Notes under the pieces: generated by a model
Database searches by the model: none
What the model was told of the DNA's origin: nothing
The model's input: only the letters and a program-made list of their open reading frames with translations
Assembly (NCBI GenBank): GCA_002238925.1
Contig: MPNH01000029.1
Span: 1 to 62,585 of the forward strand
DNA: 62,585 bases
Reading direction: 5' to 3'
DNA from: Spirochaetaceae bacterium bin103
Lineage (GTDB): Bacteria > Spirochaetota > Spirochaetia > SZUA-6 > Bin103
Shown here: in pieces, positions 25,843 through 33,798 of the stretch
Layout: every line of letters begins with the position of its first letter
Numbering within the stretch: position 1 is the first letter of the stretch
Translations under genes and position numbers: made by a program

Positions 25843-26659
25843 GATAGAACGATACGAATTCGACCGGCAGGGATACCTGGTAATCGAGAAATTGCTCCCG
25901 GAGGAGCAAGTGGCAAGCCTGGCGCGGGTGGTAGACGTCCTTGAGGAGCACGCCGTGGCCCGGCTCGACGCGCCGCCGCGCAAGCGCAGCCCGTGGGGCC
26001 GGGAGTACCACCGCGACCGCGACCTCGGGTACCACGTGCAGGGCGCGCGCGAGGAAGGGAACACCGTAATCATTGAGGACTTCTGGAACGCCGATCCGGC
26101 CTTCGACCTGCTGATTGGCCATGGTGCGACCATGGACTACGTGAACGCCGTGATCCAGGGCCGGGCCACCATCAACAACTCGGAGATCCGCATTCGCTAC
26201 CGCGGCAACCAGAGCAGCAATCACGGCGGCACCCGCGCGTCGCACGGCAAGTACCGCTACCAGGTAAACCGGCACGGCATCGACTGCATGATGGTGCGCA
26301 TGGTCTATTTCCTGCACAACGTCAGCAACGAGCAGGGCGCGTTCTGCGTCGTTCCGGGCACCCACAAGAGCAGCTTCGACTGCCCATACGACAGCAACGA
26401 CCCCGACCGCGAGCCGGGAGTGGTCGGCCTGCAGGTGAAGGCCGGCGATGCCATCTTCTTTACCGAGGCGCTGCGCCACGGCGGCCTGACCAACCGCTCG
26501 GAGCAGGTGCGCAAGACCCTGCACGTAGGATACGGCCCGCACTTCATGATGTCGCAGAACATCGCCACCATGGATGAGCCGCCCTACCTCACCGACACCA
26601 CCCGCGCCCGCCTGACGCCGGCGCAAATCGACCTGTTCCGCCCCTACCCCGCTCCCTGA
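25835..26659 (+). CDS. Phytanoyl-CoA dioxygenase (PhyH) family protein
   Basis: 274 residues, ATG 25835, overlapping the end of the MEMO-family gene by eight bases. Fe(II)/2-oxoglutarate-dependent oxygenase family. N-terminal FDRQGYLVIEKLLPEEQVAS is typical. The iron-binding beta-helix is suggested by MMVRMVYFLHNVSNEQGAFC, VVPGTHKSSFDCPY and DAIFFTEALRHGGLTNRS (second His ligand), with an Arg-containing strand afterwards for 2-oxoglutarate. Proteins of this family hydroxylate diverse small molecules and are unusually abundant in some marine bacteria; the substrate is not predictable. A second, different PhyH protein is at 45821-46729 and a broken one at 24159-24464. Confidence 0.85.
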   Translation: MNEIERYEFDRQGYLVIEKLLPEEQVASLARVVDVLEEHAVARLDAPPRKRSPWGREYHRDRDLGYHVQGAREEGNTVIIEDFWNADPAFDLLIGHGATMDYVNAVIQGRATINNSEIRIRYRGNQSSNHGGTRASHGKYRYQVNRHGIDCMMVRMVYFLHNVSNEQGAFCVVPGTHKSSFDCPYDSNDPDREPGVVGLQVKAGDAIFFTEALRHGGLTNRSEQVRKTLHVGYGPHFMMSQNIATMDEPPYLTDTTRARLTPAQIDLFRPYPAP

Positions 26660-26708
26660 GCCGCCGCGCAACAGCGCCGGAGCGGCCGCCCGGGCGCGAG
26701 CGAATGCT

Positions 26709-27812
26709 TCAGCGCGCCAGCCAGGCCGCGAAGCGCTCGGTCAACTCGTCGCCGCGGTCGCTCCACCAGCGCCAGTCGTGGTGCAGGGCGCGAGTCAAGT
26801 TGGCCGGCGTGGTGGGCATGTGCGGCGCCATCGCCACGCCCGTCTCCACGTGGGTGCCGACCAGCGCGGTGCCGGAACGGCGCACGGGGCCGTAGGAGAT
26901 GTACTTGCTCACCGCCGCCATCGACTCGGGCCGGCCGGCGAAGGCGATGAATTCGCGCGCCGCCTCCAGATTGGGCGCACCGGCCACGATCACCAACTGG
27001 CTGTTGTCCAGGATCTGGCCGTCCCACACGATCTCGAACGGCTGGTTTTCGCGCACTTGGGCGTTGAAAATGCGCCCGTTATAGGCGGTGCTCATCACCA
27101 CCTCGCCGTCGGCGAGCATCTGCGGCGGCTGCGCCCCCGCCTCCCACCACACGATATGGTCCTTGATGGTATCGAGCTTGCGGAACGCGCGCGCCACCCC
27201 CTCCGGCGTGTCGAGCGTCGCGTAGATCTCGTCGAGCGGCACACCGTCGGCGAGCAGCGCAATCTCCAGGTTGTCGCTCGGCACCCGCCGCATGCCGCGC
27301 CGCCCAGGAAACTGCTCCAGGTCGAAGAAGTCCTCGATGGTGGCGGGCTTGGCGCCCGGGAAGTGCTGTGGATGGTAGGCGTAGATGGAGGAGAAGAAGA
27401 TCGTGCCCATGCCGCAGTCGGTCAGCGTGCCGGCGACGAAATCGTCCTCCACCGAGCTGCCGTCGGCGCCGGGCGGCAGGTCGCCGGGGTCGATGAACTC
27501 CAACAGGCCCTCGTCGCAGCCGAGCACCGCGTCGGCCACGTTCAGGTCGACCACGTCCCAGTGCACGTTGCCGGTCTCCACCTGCGCCCGGATCTGCGCC
27601 AGGCCGCCGTTGTAGTCCTCCAGCCGCACCTCAATCCCGGTCTCGGCGGTAAACGGCTCATGATACGCCTGTTGGCACGCCCGCGCATACGACCCGCCAA
27701 ACGAAACCACGGTCAACTGCTCGGCCGCCAACGGCAGGGTCAGGGAACACGCCGCGACCAGCACCGCAACACGGGCAACCAACCGGGAACCGGACGTCTG
27801 GATCAGTCTCAT
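26709..27812 (-). CDS. Orphan PotD-like ABC substrate-binding protein
   Basis: 367 residues from ATG 27812 with a Sec signal peptide (MRLIQTSGSRLVARVAVLVA, then cleavage after PLAAE). The mature part begins QLTVVSFGGSYARACQQAYH and contains EVRLEDYNGGLAQIRAQVETGNVHWDVV-type blocks characteristic of spermidine/putrescine-type periplasmic binding proteins. It should capture a polyamine or similar cation for import. No ABC permease or ATPase gene is adjacent, so its transporter must be encoded elsewhere. It lies 100 bases downstream of the MoaD-E1-rhodanese gene on the same strand, separated by a hairpin, so it is probably transcribed on its own. Confidence 0.83.
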   Translation of the reverse strand: MRLIQTSGSRLVARVAVLVAACSLTLPLAAEQLTVVSFGGSYARACQQAYHEPFTAETGIEVRLEDYNGGLAQIRAQVETGNVHWDVVDLNVADAVLGCDEGLLEFIDPGDLPPGADGSSVEDDFVAGTLTDCGMGTIFFSSIYAYHPQHFPGAKPATIEDFFDLEQFPGRRGMRRVPSDNLEIALLADGVPLDEIYATLDTPEGVARAFRKLDTIKDHIVWWEAGAQPPQMLADGEVVMSTAYNGRIFNAQVRENQPFEIVWDGQILDNSQLVIVAGAPNLEAAREFIAFAGRPESMAAVSKYISYGPVRRSGTALVGTHVETGVAMAPHMPTTPANLTRALHHDWRWWSDRGDELTERFAAWLAR

Positions 27813-27873
27813 GCGCCCATCATCTCGTTGCCGCACAGCACATTCAAGTATCACTCGCCCCACAAATCGGGCA

Positions 27874-27896
27874 AATCCGGAATTGGAATCCGGATT
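27874..27896 (-). terminator. Hairpin between sulfur-carrier gene and binding-protein gene
   Basis: Perfect 8-bp inverted repeat AATCCGGA (27874-27881) and TCCGGATT (27889-27896) with a 7-base loop, 16 bases past the stop of the minus-strand MoaD-E1-rhodanese gene. Only a few T follow, so termination strength is uncertain. Confidence 0.5.
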
Positions 27897-27911
27897 ATCC
27901 TGGTTTTCCGA

Positions 27912-29372
27912 TCAGTAGGACTGCTGGTCGGGGTCGATTTCGTCGACCCAGGCGTTGATGCCGCCTTCCAGGTTGACCACGTCGCGGAAGCCGGCCTCCT
28001 GCATCTGTGCGACGGCGGTGGCGCTGCGGCCGCCCATCTTGCAGTGCACGACGTAGCTGGCCGACTGGTCGAGCTCGTCGAGGCGGTCGGGCAGCTCGCC
28101 GAGCGGGATCAGCTCGGCGCCGTCGATCTGGTTGATGTCCGCCTCCCACGGCTCGCGCACGTCGATGAGCTGGAAGTTGTCGCCGCGCTCCCGGCGCGCC
28201 TGCAACTCGAACACGTCGATCTCGCGGATGCCGCCGTCGCCGTCGCCATTGGCCGCCGCGGCCTGGCCGCCGCCGCTGCCCTCGAACGCCGGCATGCCGC
28301 AGAACTGCTCGTAGTCGATCAGCTCGGTCACGGTCGGGGTCTCGCCGCATACCACGCAGTTCGGGTTGCGGCGCAGCTTGAGCTGGCGGAAGTTCAGCTT
28401 CAGGGCATCGTAAATCACCAGCCGCCCGGCGGCCACGTCGCCGATGCCGAGCAGCACCTTGATCACCTCGTTGGCCTGCAGCGCGCCCACCACGCCCGGC
28501 AGCACCCCAAGCACACCGCCCTCGGCGCAGCTCGGCACCAGTCCGGGCGGCGGCGGCTCGCTGTACAGGCAGCGGTAGCAGGGGCCGCCCTGGTGGTGGA
28601 ACACGGAGATCTGGCCCTCGAAACGGAAGATGGAGCCGTACACGTTGGGCTTGCCGGTGAGCACGCAGGCGTCGTTGACCAGGTAGCGGGTCGGAAAGTT
28701 GTCGGTGCCGTCGGCTACCACGTCGTAGTTCTTGAACAGCTCCAGGGCGTTGGCCGAGGTGAGCGGCTCCTCGACCGGCTCGATGGTGATGGCCGGGTTG
28801 AGGTCACGCAGCCGGTCGGTGGCCCGCTGCAGCTTGGACTGCCCCACCTGCGAAGTGCCGTACAGGATCTGGCGCTGCAGGTTGGTCTCGTCGATCGTGT
28901 CGAACTCGACGATGCCGATGCGTCCGATACCAGCCGCGGCCAGGTACAGAGCGAGCGGCGAGCCGAGCCCGCCGGCGCCGATCAGCAGCGCGGAACTGGC
29001 CTTGAGCCGTTCCTGGCCTGGGACGCCCACGTCCGGGATCAGGATGTGGCGGCTGTAGCGCGCCAGTTCGGCCGGGCTCAGCGAGGCTTGGCCGCTGCCG
29101 CCGGCGATCGACGGCACGATGGAGATGGTGTCGCCGCTCTTGACGGCGGTGTTTTCGCCGTCCTGGTAGCGAATGTCTTCCTCGTTCACGTACACGTTGA
29201 CGAAGTTGCGCAGCGCGCCGTCGGCGCCGAACAGGTGCTTGCCCAGGTCGTCGTGGGCGGCCGCCAGTTGCCGCAGCACCTCGCCGACGGCGCCTTCGCC
29301 ATCGACGGTTACCGTGTCCTGATTGTCCAGGAAGGGCCGCAGCGGAGTGGGGATGTGAATGGTAATGGCCAT
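27912..29372 (-). CDS. MoaD/ThiS-E1 (ThiF/MoeB)-rhodanese fusion
   Basis: 486 residues from ATG 29372. Residues 1-92 are a beta-grasp sulfur carrier (MAITIHIPTPLRPFLD, then VNVYVNEEDIRY, ending SIVPSIAGG at residues 91-92). Then comes an E1-like adenylyltransferase: YSRHILIPDVGVPGQERL, nucleotide loop LLIGAGGLGSPLALYLAAAG, and zinc Cys pairs in PCYRCLY and CVVCGE. Residues about 385-486 are a rhodanese domain with active Cys444 (VVHCKMGGRSA). It should adenylate a carrier C-terminus and pass sulfur to it as thiocarboxylate. The carrier's GG is internal, followed directly by SGQASLSPAEL, so this copy can act only if cut after GG or if it serves another carrier. The JAMM peptidase at 32456-32899 and CysM-like enzyme at 32868-33791 are natural partners. 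Divergent from the gene at 29485. Confidence 0.9.
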   Translation of the reverse strand: MAITIHIPTPLRPFLDNQDTVTVDGEGAVGEVLRQLAAAHDDLGKHLFGADGALRNFVNVYVNEEDIRYQDGENTAVKSGDTISIVPSIAGGSGQASLSPAELARYSRHILIPDVGVPGQERLKASSALLIGAGGLGSPLALYLAAAGIGRIGIVEFDTIDETNLQRQILYGTSQVGQSKLQRATDRLRDLNPAITIEPVEEPLTSANALELFKNYDVVADGTDNFPTRYLVNDACVLTGKPNVYGSIFRFEGQISVFHHQGGPCYRCLYSEPPPPGLVPSCAEGGVLGVLPGVVGALQANEVIKVLLGIGDVAAGRLVIYDALKLNFRQLKLRRNPNCVVCGETPTVTELIDYEQFCGMPAFEGSGGGQAAAANGDGDGGIREIDVFELQARRERGDNFQLIDVREPWEADINQIDGAELIPLGELPDRLDELDQSASYVVHCKMGGRSATAVAQMQEAGFRDVVNLEGGINAWVDEIDPDQQSY

Positions 29373-29484
29373 GTCGCTACGATAATAACTCCGAACCGAA
29401 CCGGCGCCAAACCGCCGGCGGCGCACCCTCCGTGCGGGTGGACGGTATGTTCAACAAGCAACGGAGCAGTATATTCATGCCGTT

Positions 29485-30636
29485 GTGAATACTGACAAAT
29501 TCGGGGTTACCTTCGGCCTGGAGGAAGAGTTCTTCCTGGTCGATCCCGACTCGCGAGACCTGATCGCCGATCCCGACCCGGCGCTGTTCGATGCCTGCGA
29601 GCGCGACAGCGGGGCGCACAAGGTGGTGCACGAACTGCTGCGCACCCAGATCGAGACCAACACCCGGGTGTGCACGTCGGTGGCGGACTTGCGCCAGGCG
29701 CAGATCGAGACCCGGTCACTGGTAATCAACACGGCCGCCCAGTTCGGGGCGGCGGTGATAGCCTCCTCGACCCATCCATTCGCCCATTGGCAGGCGCAGG
29801 CGGTCACGCCCAAGGAGCGCTACGACCGCTTTGCGGTGACCTTCCAGGAGGTGGTGCGCCGCTACCTGGTGGGCGGCATGCACATCCACGCCGGCTTCGG
29901 CGATGCCGAATCGCGCATCCGGGTGATGACCGCGCTGCGCCGCTACCTGCCGATCATGCACGCGCTGTCCACCTCGTCGCCGTTCAACGGCGGCCGCGAG
30001 ACCGGGTTCAAGTCGTTTCGGCTGACCGTGATCGCCTCCATGCCGCGTACCAACCTGCCGCAGCCGTTCCGCACCCGCGCCGAGTACGACCGCCTGGTGT
30101 CCGACTACCAGTCGATGGACTTCATCGGCGACGGCACCGAGCTGTGGTGGGATATCCGTCCCGCCGTCCGCTTCCCGACCATCGAAGTGCGCATCTGCGA
30201 CATCTGTCCGCGCATGGAGGACACGTTGAGCCTCGCCGCCCTGTACGCCTGCCTGATACGGCGGCTGCTGCGCAAGGATGCGGAGGAAGGGCTGCCGCCG
30301 GAGCCGCCCACCGAGTTGATCGCCGAAAACCGCTGGCACGCGTCGCGCTACGGCTCACTGGCGTTTCTCGGCGACTTCGGCGCCGGCGGGCGGACCGATA
30401 TCCAGGAGCTGGTCGCGGAGCTGGTCGAAGATCTTGCCGAAGATGCCGCCGCGCTCGACTGCGAGCAGGAACTGCAGCGCGTCACCGAGATCATCCGCCT
30501 GGGCACCGGCGCCGACCGGCAGATCGACCTGTTCCGCCTGCGCCGCCTGGAGGGCGACACCATTCCCGAGGCGCTGCGTGCCGTGGTGGACATGATCATC
30601 GCCGAAACCCGCGAGGGAATCACCGACCCAGTGTAG
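29485..30636 (+). CDS. YbdK-type carboxylate-amine ligase (GCS2 family)
   Basis: 383 residues from a GTG at 29485. Family of glutamate-cysteine ligase 2 enzymes with weak or unknown natural substrate. Motifs: FGLEEEFFLVDPDSRDL at the N-terminus (EEE metal site), HELLRTQIETNTRVC, GGMHIHAGFGDAESRIRVM and TIEVRICDICPRMEDTLSLA. ATP-grasp-like ligases of this type join a carboxylate to an amine, often making gamma-glutamyl peptides. It lies 112 bases from the divergent sulfur-carrier gene, so a link to cysteine or thiol metabolism is conceivable but not shown. Convergent with the desaturase gene, 23 bases apart. Confidence 0.88.
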   Translation: MNTDKFGVTFGLEEEFFLVDPDSRDLIADPDPALFDACERDSGAHKVVHELLRTQIETNTRVCTSVADLRQAQIETRSLVINTAAQFGAAVIASSTHPFAHWQAQAVTPKERYDRFAVTFQEVVRRYLVGGMHIHAGFGDAESRIRVMTALRRYLPIMHALSTSSPFNGGRETGFKSFRLTVIASMPRTNLPQPFRTRAEYDRLVSDYQSMDFIGDGTELWWDIRPAVRFPTIEVRICDICPRMEDTLSLAALYACLIRRLLRKDAEEGLPPEPPTELIAENRWHASRYGSLAFLGDFGAGGRTDIQELVAELVEDLAEDAAALDCEQELQRVTEIIRLGTGADRQIDLFRLRRLEGDTIPEALRAVVDMIIAETREGITDPV

Positions 30637-30659
30637 CGGCAGTAGCGGCAGCGCCGGGC

Positions 30660-31658
30660 CTATGCGGGCAGGGAGAGGAGGCCGGCGCTGTGGGCGTTCA
30701 TCTCCTGCCACGCCCGGTACAGAGACTGCGGGGCCTCCCAGTGCTCACTGGTGGTTTGGTGAAACTTCCTCAGGCGGTAGGAGGGGATGGCGGGAAAGGT
30801 GTGGTGCTCGGTGTGCCATTCCATGTGCCAGTACATGAACGACGTGAACGGGTCCACTCTCACCGACCGGCAGCTCTTGCGGAAGTCGTCCGCCTCCGGC
30901 TCGCGGCCCACGTGCATGGTGTCGTGCACCAGGGTGTGGTACCAACGCGCCCCGTAGAAGCGCGGCAGGCTCACCACCACGATCAGGAACCAGTGCCCGA
31001 TGGCGATTGCCAACACCGCGAACGCCGCGTGGAACAGGAACTGGGTGACCTGCCGCCAGTACGCCTCGCGCCGCTCGCGCTCGGTAGCCTGCTCGTAGAC
31101 GTAGCGCTGCCACACGCTGCGCCGCGGGTTGCTCAGGTAGGGCCGGAAGATTGCGGAGACCTGATCGTACAGGGTGGTTACCAGGGCGCTGATGTCGACT
31201 ACCTGGAGCGCCTGCTGCAGCACCTGCTCGGTGGTCCTGATCTTCGGGTGCACGCGCTCGCCCTCGCTGCGGCGGTGCAGGGTGTAGCGGTGGTGGTACT
31301 TGTGGCTCATCCGGTAGGTGGCGAGGTTGCTGTTCCAGTGCACGATCCCGAAGACGCGCCCGAACAGGTTGTTCAGCCAGCGCGTCCGGAACATGGTGCG
31401 ATGGGAGAGTTCGTGGGTCTGCGGATTGAACGCGAACAGGCCGCCGTGCACGTACAGCGCCAGCGCCAGCAACACCCATTGGCCGGTGCTGTACAACCAG
31501 TAGCAGGCGGCGCCCGAGGCCGCCAGGACGGCCAGCACCCCGAGCGAGTGCCACAGCCCCTGCAGGTCGCTGCGCCGCATGAACCGGGCCAGCAGCGCCC
31601 GATCGATCTGCGGCCGTTTCCACGCCACCCGGATCGGGGCATAGGGATACGCACTCAT
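30660..31658 (-). CDS. Membrane fatty acid desaturase family protein
   Basis: 332 residues from ATG 31658 (MSAYPYAPIRVAWKRP). Integral membrane di-iron enzyme with the three expected His clusters: HELSHRTMF, SHKYHHRYTLHRR and HTEHHTFPAIP. Hydrophobic segments VLAVLAASGAACYWL, VLLALALYVHGGLFAF and AIAIGHWFLIVVVSLP flank them. It introduces double bonds or hydroxyl groups into acyl chains or related lipids. HELSH with a long insertion before HKYHH is seen in desaturase-like proteins outside the acyl-CoA group, so the substrate is open. Alone on its strand between convergent genes; no obvious operon partner. Confidence 0.85.
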   Translation of the reverse strand: MSAYPYAPIRVAWKRPQIDRALLARFMRRSDLQGLWHSLGVLAVLAASGAACYWLYSTGQWVLLALALYVHGGLFAFNPQTHELSHRTMFRTRWLNNLFGRVFGIVHWNSNLATYRMSHKYHHRYTLHRRSEGERVHPKIRTTEQVLQQALQVVDISALVTTLYDQVSAIFRPYLSNPRRSVWQRYVYEQATERERREAYWRQVTQFLFHAAFAVLAIAIGHWFLIVVVSLPRFYGARWYHTLVHDTMHVGREPEADDFRKSCRSVRVDPFTSFMYWHMEWHTEHHTFPAIPSYRLRKFHQTTSEHWEAPQSLYRAWQEMNAHSAGLLSLPA

Positions 31659-31740
31659 TTCACTTGTCACTATAACGATGCTGACCGTACCCGTGGCAAG
31701 CGCGCCACCTCGGGCGCTGCCAGTCATCGCCAGCAACCCG

Positions 31741-32418
31741 CTACGGCAGCTTCTCGAACACGAAGGTGCCCACCGGCGGTTCGCCGGCAGTGAAGTCGGT
31801 GTCACCAGACTCGCTGCTCAGGCGGGAGATCGGCTGTGCCGGATCGCTGTCGGCGTTGGCGGAGGTGAAGGTTGCGCCGTCGTCGGTGCCGGCGTCGTAG
31901 AGGAGCAACATCACCGTCTCGCTCTCCTTCCAGGCGCCGTCCTCGTCCAGCAGCGACAGGCCGGACACGCCGACGAACCAGTCGGGGCTCGGCGCCAGCA
32001 TGCTCACCAGCGTCACGTACGGATGCGACGGAACGATGTCGAAATCCAGCGTAACGCTTGCCGGCGAAGTGGGCAGATTGCTGCCTGAGAGCCGGGCGTG
32101 GGCGGTACCGGCTGCGATCAGTTCCTCAATCTCCACGCCGAGTCGCGACGTACCACCGGTCTCCGCCATTTGCTCGATGCCGTCCGACGCGAGTGCACCG
32201 AGTTCCCAGATGTGGACTTCCTCGTTGTGCGTGGCGCCGACGAGGCCGGAAAAGTGTGGGCCAGACGGAAAGTTGGTGGGATGGGTCGCCGCCGTCCAGG
32301 TGGACGTGAACGTGACCCGATATTTGGCATTGCCATCCCCAGCCGGGGTTCCCATGGAGCAGGTTGCGCTGAGCAGAACGGCGGCCACCACTGCCACCGG
32401 TACGAGTAGGCGTTTCAT
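31741..32418 (-). CDS. Secreted Spondin_N-domain protein
   Basis: 225 residues from ATG 32418. N-terminal signal MKRLLVPVAVVAAVLLSATC may be a lipoprotein signal, but the lipobox SATC is poor. The mature protein matches the Spondin N domain: KYRVTFTSTWTAATHPTNFP, FSGLVGATHNEEVHIWE, IVPSHPYVTLVSMLAPSPDW (the PS-D-W metal/ligand region) and a C-terminal stretch about the described extension (DAGTDDGATFTSANADSD). Spondin domains occur in animal matrix proteins and scattered bacteria, where the role is unknown. Exported or outer-surface location is likely. The JAMM gene precedes it on the same strand (38-base gap), but a functional link is not apparent. Confidence 0.8.
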   Translation of the reverse strand: MKRLLVPVAVVAAVLLSATCSMGTPAGDGNAKYRVTFTSTWTAATHPTNFPSGPHFSGLVGATHNEEVHIWELGALASDGIEQMAETGGTSRLGVEIEELIAAGTAHARLSGSNLPTSPASVTLDFDIVPSHPYVTLVSMLAPSPDWFVGVSGLSLLDEDGAWKESETVMLLLYDAGTDDGATFTSANADSDPAQPISRLSSESGDTDFTAGEPPVGTFVFEKLP

Positions 32419-32455
32419 GCGCGACAACATAGTCCGGGCCAACCCGGTGGCGCAA

Positions 32456-32899
32456 TCAGCGCCCGACGGCAAGTTGGTCGTTCAGGAAGCCTGAGCGGTT
32501 CGGGTCGAGCAGGAACGCACCGGCGCCGGCGGCCGCGGGAGCGGCGTCTCCGCTGCGCCGGATCGACATGATGATGTAGACGAAGTTGGGCTGCGCCCAG
32601 GCCAGGTCGGTGGCGCTTGGCTCGGCGGGGTGCTCCGGATGAGAGTGGTAGAAGCCGAGCAGGGTCTTGCCGGCAGAGTCGGCGGCGCGTTCGGCGGCCA
32701 GGTAGTCGAGCGGAGACACCAGGTAGCGGCGCCCCCGGTTCTCGCCGGAGCGGTTGTCGATCGGGAACAGCCGCTCCACGGTGCGCTCGCTCCCAGCGGC
32801 GGCCACCGTGCCGATCAACGCTCCCACGCACTCCTCGGGATAGGCGTCGCGGCCGTGGCGCTCGATGTCATCGAAAAGGGTCTTCGGTAACGTAGTCAT
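32456..32899 (-). CDS. JAMM/MPN+ metallopeptidase (Mec-like)
   Basis: 147 residues. Zinc JAMM motif: Glu22/23 (PEECVGALIG), then H84-S-H86-x7-S94-x-x-D97 in GFYHSHPEHPAEPSATD. This is the class of Mycobacterium Mec, which releases cysteine from the CysO carrier protein. The start at 32899 lies inside the CysM-like gene (ends 32868), a 32-base overlap that implies coupled translation. It is last in the run E2-E3-E1-cysM-JAMM. Possible jobs are cutting cysteine from a sulfur carrier or freeing the MoaD domain of the 27912-29372 fusion after its internal GG; both are inference. Confidence 0.9.
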   Translation of the reverse strand: MTTLPKTLFDDIERHGRDAYPEECVGALIGTVAAAGSERTVERLFPIDNRSGENRGRRYLVSPLDYLAAERAADSAGKTLLGFYHSHPEHPAEPSATDLAWAQPNFVYIIMSIRRSGDAAPAAAGAGAFLLDPNRSGFLNDQLAVGR

Positions 32900-33791
32900 C
32901 GTTGCTCCAGTAGGGATCGTCCAGGTATTTCAGCGAATTGTCCGGGAACAGGGTCGCCACGGTGGCGCCGGGGTTGGCGCGCGCCACCTCCAGCGCGGCC
33001 CACAGGTTGGCGGCGGCGCTCGGGCTCAGCGCGTAGCCCAGGTAGCGCCCGGCGGCGATGGCACACCGGTACGCCATCTCGGTGTCGGCCTCCAGCACGT
33101 CGTCGGCCACCGCCGCGTCGTAGATGCCGGGCACGCGCGCGGTGGGCATGTGCTTCCAGCCCTCCAGGCCGTGGATCGGGTTGTCCGGCTGCACGGCGAT
33201 GCAGCGCACGCCGCGCTCGCGCAGGAACCGGGCGGTGCCGATAAAGGTGCCGCTGGTGCCGAGGCCGGCCACGAAGTGGGTGGCCTGGCCGCCCGACTGG
33301 CGCCAGATCTCCGGGCCGGTGCCGGCGTAGTGGGCGCGCCAGTTGTGCTCGTTGTTGTACTGGTCGGGGTAGAAGTAGCGCTCGGGGTGCGCGGCGGCCA
33401 GCTCCTGAGCCTTGTGCTGGGCGCCGTCGGTGCCTTCCAGGTTGGAAGTGAACACCGAGCATGCACCGTAGTTGGCGATGATGCGCTTGCGCTCCGGGGT
33501 GACGTTGGCCGGCATCACCAGCTCTACCGGCAGCCCGAGGGCGCTGCCGAACATGGCCAGCGCGATACCGGTGTTGCCGCTGGTCGCCTCCAGGATGGTG
33601 CGCCCGACCAGCGTGCCGTCGGCCAGGGCCGCCTCCAGCATCCCCTTCGCCGCGCGGTCCTTCACCGATCCGCTCGGGTTGTAGTACTCCAGCTTGGCCA
33701 GGATGCGCGCCCGCGCCACCGTCTGGGAGATCTCCACCAGCGGCGTGTCTCCCACCAGGCGCGCGACGCGCTCGAACGCGCCGATTCGCAT
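32868..33791 (-). CDS. CysM/CysK-family PLP-dependent cysteine synthase
   Basis: 307 residues from ATG 33791 ([20 protein letters not shown]). PLP Lys in [20 protein letters not shown], substrate loop [14 protein letters not shown], phosphate loop [16 protein letters not shown]. It would replace the beta group of O-acetyl-, O-phospho- or O-succinyl-serine with sulfide or a carrier thiocarboxylate. The overlap with the JAMM peptidase gene strongly suggests the mycobacterial CysM-type, carrier-dependent reaction. It lies 7 bases after the E1 gene's stop, so it belongs to the dehydrogenase transcript. No serine acetyltransferase is nearby, which also favours a CysM-type substrate. Confidence 0.9.
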   Translation of the reverse strand: MRIGAFERVARLVGDTPLVEISQTVARARILAKLEYYNPSGSVKDRAAKGMLEAALADGTLVGRTILEATSGNTGIALAMFGSALGLPVELVMPANVTPERKRIIANYGACSVFTSNLEGTDGAQHKAQELAAAHPERYFYPDQYNNEHNWRAHYAGTGPEIWRQSGGQATHFVAGLGTSGTFIGTARFLRERGVRCIAVQPDNPIHGLEGWKHMPTARVPGIYDAAVADDVLEADTEMAYRCAIAAGRYLGYALSPSAAANLWAALEVARANPGATVATLFPDNSLKYLDDPYWSNDDYVTEDPFR

Positions 33792-33798
33792 GCGCGGC

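Noticed and set aside
29670..31793. Plus-strand 707-codon frame
   Set aside because: Overlaps the YbdK-type ligase in another frame and the desaturase antisense; composition is that of a shadow.
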